This document shows positions 1 through 5,330 of a DNA stretch of 6,683 bases, piece by piece (position 1 is the stretch's first letter; the number at the start of each line of letters is the position of its first letter). The position numbers and the translations under genes were made by a program. Source of the stretch: a candidate division Zixibacteria bacterium DG_27 (lineage in GTDB: Bacteria > Zixibacteria > MSB-5A5 > DG-27); assembly GCA_001302725.1 (NCBI GenBank), contig LIZU01000067.1, forward strand, positions 1 to 6,683, written 5' to 3'. Below the pieces are notes generated by a model. The model did no database searches and was not told the DNA's origin. It saw nothing but the letters and a program-made list of their open reading frames with translations.

Positions 1-1
1 C

Positions 2-550
2 AGTTTGTCCTTCTCCACTCCCGAAGAGCAGAGGTTCCCAAGCATTACCGTTTTCCAAGCGAAGGCAAAGATAAAAACTGAGAGAAACCCGGAGCCGACA
101 ACGCGCGCTTCTGTTCAGAAAGAGAACCCCGGCACTGAGAAGACCCCAGAGAGGACCGAGGTTACCATCGAGAAAGCTAGTGCCCCGCCTGCGCCGGTGA
201 AGGAGGTCAAAAAGAAGGAGATCCTTCCCCCGAGAGAGAGGGTTGAATACCGTCCTAAGAATCCCAGAGACCCCTTCGCTTCTCTCATCGGCAAAGAACA
301 GCCGGCGGGATTCGTGCTCTCGAACTTGCCGAGGGGGGAGACCCTGAACCTGGTAGGGATAGTTGAGGAGGGTCCGCACTTCAAAGCTTTGTGCGAAGAT
401 GAATACGGAACCGGGTATATCCTAGGAGAGAAGGACCGTTTGGAGGATGGATACGTTGCCTCCGTCGAGGCCGATCGGGCGGTGTTTATAATAGAACAAT
501 ATGGCTGGAGCCGTCAGCGCCTTTTGAGGCTCTCGACCTCCGGCCAGTGA
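2..550 (+). CDS. pilP: PilP-like type IV pilus assembly protein, 5' end cut by window edge
   Basis: The frame is open to the left edge. A TTG lies at position 5, but no signal peptide, lipobox or membrane segment follows it, so the true start is probably upstream. Counting from that TTG, residues 20-85 are a charged linker rich in Pro, Glu and Lys. The motif RDPF is at 88-91, LNLVGIV at 114-120 and GYILGEKD at 137-144, followed by alternating beta strands to the end. A disordered linker, then R-D-P-F, then a small beta domain is the layout of PilP. PilP is an inner-membrane-anchored periplasmic protein that links the PilN/PilO inner-membrane complex to the PilQ secretin. The secretin gene 15 bases downstream supports the call. 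What is seen: the motifs and the order. What is known: PilP precedes PilQ in pilMNOPQ operons. Family assignment is fairly sure; the N-terminus is unknown. Confidence 0.8.
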   Translation, partial: SLSFSTPEEQRFPSITVFQAKAKIKTERNPEPTTRASVQKENPGTEKTPERTEVTIEKASAPPAPVKEVKKKEILPPRERVEYRPKNPRDPFASLIGKEQPAGFVLSNLPRGETLNLVGIVEEGPHFKALCEDEYGTGYILGEKDRLEDGYVASVEADRAVFIIEQYGWSRQRLLRLSTSGQ

Positions 551-552
551 AG

Positions 553-558
553 AGGTGA
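553..558 (+). promoter_or_regulatory. Ribosome binding site of pilQ
   Basis: AGGTGA lies 7 bases before the ATG at 566, in the 15-base gap after the pilP stop. It fixes the pilQ start. Confidence 0.7.
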
Positions 559-565
559 GACCATC

Positions 566-1855
566 ATGACAAGAATAAAGCGGAGCGTTTCAGTCATAGC
601 GCTGTTTCTGATTGTTTGCTGCCTAATCCTCTCCCCCTCCAGGGGGCAGGAGCAGCAAGACAGGGTCATAAAAAACCTCACCCTGGTTAATGCCGACATC
701 CGCTCGGTCCTTTCCTATCTGGCCGACTACGGAGGAGTCAACATCATTCCCGCCCCCACCGTCAGGGACAGCGTGAGTCTGAGGCTCCGGGACGTGACCT
801 GGCGCCAGGCACTTGACATCGTTTTGAACACCCACGGGCTGTCCGGGGTGGAATCCGATGGCTTCATAAAGGTCGTTCCCACTGCCCAATACATGGCTAA
901 CCAAGCTGTCCAGGAGAAATATCTGCAGGAGCAGAGAGCTCTTGCTAGGATGCAAACCAAGATCATCCCCGTCAATAACGCCACCGCCAAAAACCTGATA
1001 AAACCTCTGAAGGCAGTCCTGTCTGAGAGAGGCGTGGTGGACACCGACGACCGCACCAACTCCCTCATCGTCAAGGACATTCCCGAGAACCTCGAGAAGG
1101 TGGAGGAGATGATAGGAGTCCTAGACCGGGAGAACGCTCAGATCAGGATTTCCGCTCAGCTTCTGGAGGTGGAATCCGCCTACCTTTCGGAGCTGGGCAT
1201 AAACTGGTCGGCGATTTCTCAGAAGGCGGTGCAGCAGCCCCCAGCCGACCCCGGCGACAGCATCCTCTACACCCCGGAATATGAAGTTGCCCAGACGGCG
1301 GCTGACCTGGTAACCAACCCCATCGGGATCTTCAAGTACAGCACTGTCGAGGAGGACTTCAACATCAATGCCGCCATAAGCGCCATCGTCTCCAACAGCA
1401 AGGGCAGAATCATCGGGCACCCGGAGATAACCACCGTGGATAACATGGAGGCCAACATCCAGATGGGACAGGACATCCCGATAAAGCAGTTCGACGAGTC
1501 CGGAAACGTGGTCATCACCTTCTACAAGGTGGGGACCAAGTTGCGAGTCACCCCCCACGTCACCTCCGAGAACCGGATCCTGATGCACCTTTTGCCGGAG
1601 AGAAGCTCCTATCAGTTCGACGCCAACGGAATTATCATCAACACTCAGAATGCCGAAACCAATGTCGTCGTCAACAACGGCCAGACCGCGGTGATTGGAG
1701 GCTTGACCACTCAGGAGGTGAAAAACTACAACGCCGGAATCCCTCTTTTGAAGGATATCCCCGTTTTGGGAAACGCCTTCAGATATACGAAAAAGGAGGT
1801 TATCAATCGAGACCTTCTGATTTTCGTCACCCCCACGATAGTCGAAGAACAGTAG
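566..1855 (+). CDS. pilQ: Type IV pilus secretin PilQ, short form
   Basis: This is a 429-residue outer-membrane secretin, the channel through which the type IV pilus leaves the cell. Residues 1-27 are a signal peptide: a basic start, then a hydrophobic run containing Cys18-Cys19. The residue before the first Cys is Val, so it is not a good lipobox. Residues 34-106 resemble the STN/N0 domain (VIKNLTLVNADIRSVLSYLA). Residues 130-188 are one N1-type secretin_N domain, and about 190-429 are the secretin beta-barrel domain. The hallmark GIPLLKDIPVLGNAF is at 391-405 and LLIFVTPTIV near the end. Proteobacterial PilQ proteins are often about 700 residues, with N-terminal AMIN domains; none is seen here. 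The start is supported by AGGTGA 7 bases upstream. The PilP-like gene just upstream argues for a pilus secretin rather than a type II secretion GspD. The stop codon lies inside a 7-bp repeat array. Confidence 0.9.
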   Translation: MTRIKRSVSVIALFLIVCCLILSPSRGQEQQDRVIKNLTLVNADIRSVLSYLADYGGVNIIPAPTVRDSVSLRLRDVTWRQALDIVLNTHGLSGVESDGFIKVVPTAQYMANQAVQEKYLQEQRALARMQTKIIPVNNATAKNLIKPLKAVLSERGVVDTDDRTNSLIVKDIPENLEKVEEMIGVLDRENAQIRISAQLLEVESAYLSELGINWSAISQKAVQQPPADPGDSILYTPEYEVAQTAADLVTNPIGIFKYSTVEEDFNINAAISAIVSNSKGRIIGHPEITTVDNMEANIQMGQDIPIKQFDESGNVVITFYKVGTKLRVTPHVTSENRILMHLLPERSSYQFDANGIIINTQNAETNVVVNNGQTAVIGGLTTQEVKNYNAGIPLLKDIPVLGNAFRYTKKEVINRDLLIFVTPTIVEEQ

Positions 1856-1906
1856 ACAGTAGGTAGTAGATAGTAGATAGTGAATAGTAAATAGCAGATA
1901 GTAAAC
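1851..1906 (+). repeat. Eight-unit degenerate 7-bp tandem repeat (AGTAGAT-like)
   Basis: Eight consecutive heptamers can be read without a gap: AGTAGAC, AGTAGGT, AGTAGAT, AGTAGAT, AGTGAAT, AGTAAAT, AGCAGAT, AGTAAAC. The first unit contains the pilQ stop codon TAG (1853-1855). Because 7 is not a multiple of 3, the array places stop codons in all three + frames. The rest of the convergent gap, 1907-1953, holds only a weak 5-bp hairpin (CAGAC/GTCTG, 1923-1940) with no T-run, so I see no clear terminator. Similar intergenic heptanucleotide arrays (STRR) are known in cyanobacteria; any relationship is not shown. Confidence 0.85.
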
Positions 1907-1953
1907 CTGCCCCCATTCTGCCCAGACTTCACACCGTCTGTCGATAAGGGAGG

Positions 1954-3189
1954 CTAACTCTCCGTAGTTCCCGGGCTGGTCTCCTCGGTCTCCGAAGAGG
2001 TTGCAGGCGGTCCCGGTTCTTCAGGTAGTGTCTGCTCTTTGACAGAAGGCCTGGTGCCGAAGCGAGATAAAAGCACCCCCCCGAGGCTGGCAGGGGCCAC
2101 TAAGAGGAAGAAGATAACTACCCAGGCGGCGGTGAACAGCCCTGCCAAGGAGTACAGCGGCGGCATCAGCCCCAGAATCGCTCCCGCTATCAGGAGGGAT
2201 TGAATCGCCAACGCCCCCAGAAAGGCGGTATAGAAGGGGGAGGTAGTAGTGATGTTGATCGGAACCCTCACCTTTTCTCCCCAGAACAGGCACATCGCGG
2301 TCAGGCCCAGGGCTAACATGAAAAGGAGAAAGAAAGGCAAGAGAATGGCTATGGGGATTCCGATTACGGTGATTACAAGAAATATCAGAAGGACGATGAC
2401 TCCCAAGAATGTCAAGTAACCGAACAGGAAGGACTTTAAGAATTCCTCTCGGATCCTGTGCTTGATGCGCTCCACATTCCGAGGCATAAGCGAGAGTATG
2501 ATCGTGATGGCTATGAAAAACAAGACCAGCGTTATGATGGCAAACACCAGTCTGCTGGTTGAGAGTGGGACCATCGGATCCCGCAAGCTCCTCCCCAGGA
2601 ACTTGATGTGCAAGGGGACCTCCACCTGCTCTCCGTGAACCCTCCCGCCCGGTTCCACCTTTATCTCTCCTCCCACGGAGGTCGCACCTTTACGGATGTA
2701 GCCGGAGGAGGTAACATAGATGTCACCATCTATGGCGACGACGCTGCCGGCCACCTTTCCCTTGACGGTGACATCTCCCCAGAGGGCGACGATGTCTCCG
2801 GTGACTTTCTCCCCCTCCCCGATGATGATGTCGTGCCCCACCTTTACGATGTCTTCGCCGTCCTCTTCTTCCTGAACGACGACTCCGAAATCCTTAAGCC
2901 TCTCCAGAATCTTCAGGTCGCCAACGACGACCCCGTCTTTTCCAATCACGATGTGGTTTTTTTCATCGACCAAGGCGGAGTACTCTTCCCCGCCTAGGGT
3001 TATCACCTTGATTCCGGATTCGTCGATTTTGATCTCCAACACCTCGTCGCCCTCTTTGATGACGACTTTGACGCTGTCCTCCCCCTCCTCCGGCTTTGGA
3101 GGTGCGGCCCGGGAGGAGGCTGAAGCCAAAATCAAACCGACCAGAAGGGCCAATCCCCAAGATCTGAATTTCAACTTTGCTGAGCGCAT
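1954..3189 (-). CDS. Membrane protein with bactofilin-like (polymer-forming) beta segment
   Basis: The product has 411 residues. Residues 1-28 look like a signal peptide ending near ASASSRAAP. Residues 38-110 are rich in short beta strands with Val, Ile, Glu and Asp. Residues 115-190 hold short repeats of the type GDIVALWGDVTVKGKVAG, with Gly-Asp/Gly-Lys turns and alternating Val/Ile; this resembles the right-handed beta-helix of bactofilins (polymer-forming cytoskeletal proteins). Hydrophobic segments follow at about 213-235, 253-283 (possibly two), 285-303, 322-342 and 345-370. The C-terminal tail (about 375-411) is hydrophilic and rich in Pro, Glu, Ser and Thr. With a cleaved signal peptide, the beta segment would face the periplasm, unlike classical cytoplasmic bactofilins. 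It is the last gene of the sigma operon, starting 15 bases after the preceding stop with GGAAG upstream. Its function is unknown; a role in envelope homeostasis is inferred from the sigma factor. Confidence 0.75.
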   Translation of the reverse strand: MRSAKLKFRSWGLALLVGLILASASSRAAPPKPEEGEDSVKVVIKEGDEVLEIKIDESGIKVITLGGEEYSALVDEKNHIVIGKDGVVVGDLKILERLKDFGVVVQEEEDGEDIVKVGHDIIIGEGEKVTGDIVALWGDVTVKGKVAGSVVAIDGDIYVTSSGYIRKGATSVGGEIKVEPGGRVHGEQVEVPLHIKFLGRSLRDPMVPLSTSRLVFAIITLVLFFIAITIILSLMPRNVERIKHRIREEFLKSFLFGYLTFLGVIVLLIFLVITVIGIPIAILLPFFLLFMLALGLTAMCLFWGEKVRVPINITTTSPFYTAFLGALAIQSLLIAGAILGLMPPLYSLAGLFTAAWVVIFFLLVAPASLGGVLLSRFGTRPSVKEQTLPEEPGPPATSSETEETSPGTTES

Positions 3190-3204
3190 GGCATCGACTT
3201 CCAG

Positions 3205-4284
3205 CTAGCGTTTGTACAATCCCACATCACCACTTACAGTACAGATCCCCATATGAGCGGCGCCGGAGCCAAGCCTCCCCCGGAGTCTGTTCTCAGAGAT
3301 AGAGCTCAGCTCCAGAGGAAGTCGGGAATGGATTTCGCCGGAGGTGGTCTCAACCTGAATCCAGCTGTCGATATCCTCCGGGAGGTAGAGGCGAACATCT
3401 CCGGAGGAGGTTTCCAGATAATGCTCCTTTCCTTCAACGGTGGTTAGTTCTACCTCCACGTCTCCGGAGGAGCTGCTGATATTCACAGCGCCACGATGCT
3501 TGTGGACAGAGACATCGCCGGAGGAAGTGGATACCCGCAGCTTTCCGCGGCTTTCCTTCAGCAACAGATCTCCAGAAGAGTTGTCAACCACCAGGTCTCC
3601 TTCGAGCTTATAGATCTTTATGTCTCCGGAGGTGTTATCTACGAAAACCTCGCCGCTGAGGTGATCGATGTAGACATCCGAGCTGGAACCTTCCAAGTTC
3701 AAATCTCCCTCAACGTTCACCAGCTCCAGATCCCCGGAGGAGACCTCCACCGAAACCGTTCCCCGATGGTTCTCCAGAGACAAATCCGACGAGCTGCCGT
3801 CGAGTCTCAAGTTGTTTCTTAACTCCTCACCGAAAACATCCGCGGAGGAGGTCGAGATTTCTATCTCGATCTTTTCCGGGAGGAAAATGCGGTATTCAAC
3901 ACATTGAGAGCAGGACCAACTTCCGAAGACCCGTTCCCAGAAATTCCGGCCCCTGCGATCGCGCCGGGAGTAATCGGTCCGGATCCGGAGGGTTTTGCCC
4001 GATTTTTCGACCTCGATTTCCATCTTTTCAGCCTGCTTCTGGGCGCTTTGCTGGTCCTCTTCGTAAACCACCTTTTCGGCCACAATGTTTATCATGTCCT
4101 TTTTCAGCGCCGGTTTGAGTCTCACCTCTCCGGCAGCGTTGTCAATGTAGATTTTCTCAACACCCTTGGCCGAGACCTCCTTCTCGTAAGGGAAAGTGTA
4201 CTCCCGCCCGGCATAGGTTGAAGCTGACAAGAGAAGAAAGGCTGCAAAAATCACTCCCCCGACGGCTCTAATCTCTGCTTTCAT
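3205..4284 (-). CDS. DUF4097-like secreted beta-solenoid protein
   Basis: The product has 359 residues from the ATG at 4284. Another ATG at 4290 would add two residues, but the GAGGG at 4292-4296 lies one base from it and seven from the ATG at 4284, so the inner start is preferred. Residues 1-25 are a signal peptide. From 146 on the protein is a repeat: serine/threonine, serine, Gly or Ser, Asp, Val/Leu/Ile recurs at 146, 164, 182, 200, 218, 236, 254 and 272, exactly every 18 residues, then at 293, 314 and 350. A second Gly-x-Val/Leu ladder runs half a turn out of phase. This S-S-G-D-V ladder is typical of DUF4097/DUF4098-type putative adhesin domains, thought to form a beta-helix. A CSQC (CxxC) motif at 125-128 sits in an arginine-rich insert before the ladder. 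It is the middle gene of the sigma operon. Location is probably periplasmic or cell surface; the molecular function is unknown. Confidence 0.82.
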   Translation of the reverse strand: MKAEIRAVGGVIFAAFLLLSASTYAGREYTFPYEKEVSAKGVEKIYIDNAAGEVRLKPALKKDMINIVAEKVVYEEDQQSAQKQAEKMEIEVEKSGKTLRIRTDYSRRDRRGRNFWERVFGSWSCSQCVEYRIFLPEKIEIEISTSSADVFGEELRNNLRLDGSSSDLSLENHRGTVSVEVSSGDLELVNVEGDLNLEGSSSDVYIDHLSGEVFVDNTSGDIKIYKLEGDLVVDNSSGDLLLKESRGKLRVSTSSGDVSVHKHRGAVNISSSSGDVEVELTTVEGKEHYLETSSGDVRLYLPEDIDSWIQVETTSGEIHSRLPLELSSISENRLRGRLGSGAAHMGICTVSGDVGLYKR

Positions 4285-4291
4285 TGCCATA

Positions 4292-4296
4292 CCCTC
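4292..4296 (-). promoter_or_regulatory. Ribosome binding site deciding the DUF4097-like gene start
   Basis: GAGGG on the - strand, between the sigma stop (4298-4300) and the next gene. It is one base from the ATG at 4290, too close to use it, and seven bases from the ATG at 4284, a normal spacing. Confidence 0.55.
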
Positions 4297-4297
4297 A

Positions 4298-4864
4298 CTA
4301 GCGAAGCGATTTGAGCTTCTTTTTCAGGAGCTCCCGAGCCCTGAAGATTCTCGCCTTCACCGTCCCGATCGGGATCGAGAGGGTCCTGGAGATCTCCTCG
4401 TAAGATTTGTCTTCCTGGTGCCGCAGGACGATCACCTCCCGATACTTGGGGGGGAGGGAATCGATGGCCTCCACGATGGAGAGCCTTTTCTCCTTTGTGG
4501 CCAGATCCCTATCGGGGCTGTAAGTGAGGTCGGCGATCTCGATGGTGAGAAAGCCCTCCTCGGTCTCCAGAGGCCGGTCCAGGGAGAGGGATTCGATCTT
4601 CTTCTTGCGAAGGTAATCGATGGAGTTGTTGGCCGCGATCTTATAAAGCCAGGTGGTGAAACGATACTCCTTGCGGTAACTCTCCAGGGAGTTGAAAGCC
4701 TTTATGAAGGTCTCCTGCACCAGGTCTCTGACCTCCTCTCGGTTGTGGACCAGCTTGGCGATTATGTGATGAATGGCTCTCCGGTGGGCCTCAAAGAGCT
4801 TCCGGTAAGCCTCTTGATCTCCCTCCAAGGCTTCCTGGATGAGCCGTTCTTCTGCTTCCGCCAA
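4298..4864 (-). CDS. ECF-type RNA polymerase sigma-70 family sigma factor
   Basis: The product has 188 residues, the normal size of an ECF (RpoE-like) sigma factor. Region 2 spans about 20-90: DLVQETFIKAF (47-57) is the core-binding helix and FTTWLYKIAANNSIDYLRKKK (69-89) the -10 recognition part. A linker of about 35 residues follows. Region 4 spans about 128-185, with LPPKYREVIVLRH and the helix-turn-helix SYEEISRTLSIPIGTVKARIFRAR for the -35 element. Region 3 is absent, as in ECF factors. The start is TTG at 4864: upstream in frame there is a TAA and no ATG or GTG, and GGAG (4873-4876) sits 8 bases before it. It leads an operon with the two envelope proteins downstream (gap 13 bases to the preferred ATG). 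No zinc-finger or other anti-sigma gene is seen in the operon. The ECF subgroup cannot be assigned by eye. Confidence 0.93.
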   Translation of the reverse strand: MAEAEERLIQEALEGDQEAYRKLFEAHRRAIHHIIAKLVHNREEVRDLVQETFIKAFNSLESYRKEYRFTTWLYKIAANNSIDYLRKKKIESLSLDRPLETEEGFLTIEIADLTYSPDRDLATKEKRLSIVEAIDSLPPKYREVIVLRHQEDKSYEEISRTLSIPIGTVKARIFRARELLKKKLKSLR

Positions 4865-4875
4865 CGAGCTCTCTC

Positions 4876-4895
4876 CCTTTTCACTTACGAAAAGG
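4876..4895 (-). promoter_or_regulatory. Inverted repeat overlapping the sigma gene ribosome binding site
   Basis: On the - strand CCTTTTC (4895-4889), a 6-base loop and GAAAAGG (4882-4876) form a perfect 7-bp inverted repeat. Its 3' arm runs into the sigma gene's GGAG (4873-4876). It could be an RNA hairpin that limits translation from the weak TTG start, or a DNA operator. Neither is shown. Confidence 0.45.
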
Positions 4896-4923
4896 ATCTG
4901 GAAATGTTACCGCCGCCCCCCAG

Positions 4924-4952
4924 ATAATATGTCAAATCCCCTGAAAAGACAA
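4924..4952 (-). promoter_or_regulatory. Candidate sigma-70-type promoter of the sigma operon
   Basis: On the - strand TTGTCT (4952-4947), a 17-base spacer and TATTAT (4929-4924) match the -35 and -10 consensus at 4/6 and 5/6. A perfect TTGACA also occurs at 4935-4930, but its best -10 partner (TAACAT) needs a 19-base spacer. Transcription would start near 4917 and give a leader of about 50 bases containing the inverted repeat. I see no clear ECF-type GGAAC element, so autoregulation is not supported. Confidence 0.45.
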
Positions 4953-4990
4953 AAGGTTTTTGTGTGCGGAATTCGAACTCTTGAGGGGAG

Positions 4991-5016
4991 AAAAAAAGGA
5001 CCGCTTGCGGCGGCCC
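4991..5016 (-). terminator. Intrinsic (rho-independent) terminator
   Basis: On the - strand GGGCCGC (5016-5010), a 5-base loop and GCGGTCC (5004-4998) form a 7-bp GC-rich stem with one G-U pair, directly followed by seven T (4997-4991). It lies 335 bases past the stop of the propeller gene and about 40 bases upstream of the sigma promoter's -35. It ends transcripts arriving from the right, either propeller-gene read-through or a transcript starting in the gap. Confidence 0.75.
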
Positions 5017-5182
5017 AAACTTGGGAAGAGAGGGTATTTTTGAAAACACTTCCCAACGAGACGTTAAAGGGTTTTCACAGCCACCCGGTGTATCTTGCCT
5101 TCGCTACCCCTTGTCGGGGGTCACGGCGTTGGCGCAACACCTGGAGACGACCTTCATTGGTTAGTTGTTAAAGGTTTTTCAA
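5017..5182 (-). other. Structured intergenic segment, candidate RNA leader or small RNA
   Basis: No protein gene is credible here. On the - strand, CCAGGTGT (5144-5137) pairs 7/8 with ACACCGGG (5091-5084). This encloses a 5-bp ACCCC/GGGGT hairpin (5121-5117 with 5110-5106) and a possible GCC/GGC helix (5127-5125 with 5099-5097), a 61-nt folded domain. Downstream are TGAAAAC/GTTTTCA (5077-5071 with 5047-5041) and the 8-bp TTGGGAAG/CTTCCCAA (5056-5049 with 5028-5021), which cannot form together, then the terminator. I recognise no known riboswitch, SRP, RNase P, tmRNA or tRNA core. It may be a leader RNA, a small RNA, or a repeat element. Confidence 0.4.
5063..5181. repeat. Pair of 15-bp direct repeats, 104 bp apart
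   Basis: GTTAAAGG followed by G or T and TTTTCA occurs at 5063-5077 and 5167-5181, matching at 14 of 15 positions. The two copies flank the 61-nt folded domain at 5084-5144. Confidence 0.7.
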
Positions 5183-5206
5183 ATTGTCCCTCTCTTCACA
5201 AGTTAG

Positions 5207-5236
5207 AATATGCAAGTCGGAACTGAAATATGCAAG
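5207..5236. repeat. 10-bp direct repeat at 20-bp spacing
   Basis: AATATGCAAG occurs at 5207-5216 and again at 5227-5236. The start-to-start distance is exactly 20 bp, about two helical turns, as for paired protein-binding sites on one DNA face. On the - strand the same bases read CTTGCATATT twice and could also give a weak TTGCAT / TATTCT promoter. Role unknown. Confidence 0.5.
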
Positions 5237-5274
5237 CGTTTTTTTGAAATTCTCCGAAACCGACATTTCCTGTG

Positions 5275-5302
5275 CGTGGTTAGTGGTCAGTGGTGAGTAA
5301 TT
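5275..5302 (+). repeat. Four-unit degenerate 7-bp tandem repeat (AGTGGTN-like)
   Basis: The heptamers are CGTGGTT, AGTGGTC, AGTGGTG and AGTAATT. The period of 7 and the AGT core are shared with the array at 1851-1906. It lies 50 bases past the stop of the - strand propeller gene. Confidence 0.65.
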
Positions 5303-5330
5303 ATACATGTGAAGGCTCTTCATCTGTCCA
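5300..5330 (-). promoter_or_regulatory. Weak candidate promoter in the intergenic region
   Basis: On the - strand TGGACA (5330-5325, 5/6 of the -35 consensus) and a perfect TATAAT (5305-5300) are separated by 19 bases, longer than the ideal 17. Transcription would start near 5293 and run about 300 bases to the terminator at 4991. The -10 partly overlaps the 7-bp repeat, so it may be a by-product of that repeat. Confidence 0.3.

Noticed and set aside
1121..1588. 155-codon - strand open frame inside pilQ
   Set aside because: The + strand encodes a clear secretin here; the antisense product has no motif, signal or ribosome site.
1923..1940. Hairpin CAGAC/GTCTG as a terminator for pilQ
   Set aside because: It has only 5 pairs, an 8-base loop and no T-run after it.
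4968..4980. tRNA T-arm look-alike (TTCGAA in GAGTTCGAATTCC on the - strand)
   Set aside because: The flanking bases do not form a 5-bp T-stem, and the preceding 60 bases hold a terminator instead of anticodon and D arms.
4839..5171. 110-codon + strand open frame across the sigma start and the gap
   Set aside because: It begins inside the sigma gene on the opposite strand, has no ribosome binding site or recognisable domain, and crosses the terminator and folded segment.
5051..5173. Integron attC-like ends (CCCAAC near 5052 and GTTAAAG at 5167)
   Set aside because: The final core-site base is wrong at both ends, inner L sites are missing, and there is no integrase or cassette context.
5063..5181. 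CRISPR-like repeat pair
   Set aside because: There are only two imperfect 15-bp copies, with an 89-bp structured interval and no cas genes.
5210..5219. ATGCAAGTCG, identical to a conserved start segment of 16S rRNA
   Set aside because: Nothing on either side resembles 16S rRNA, and the 10-mer belongs to a local direct repeat.
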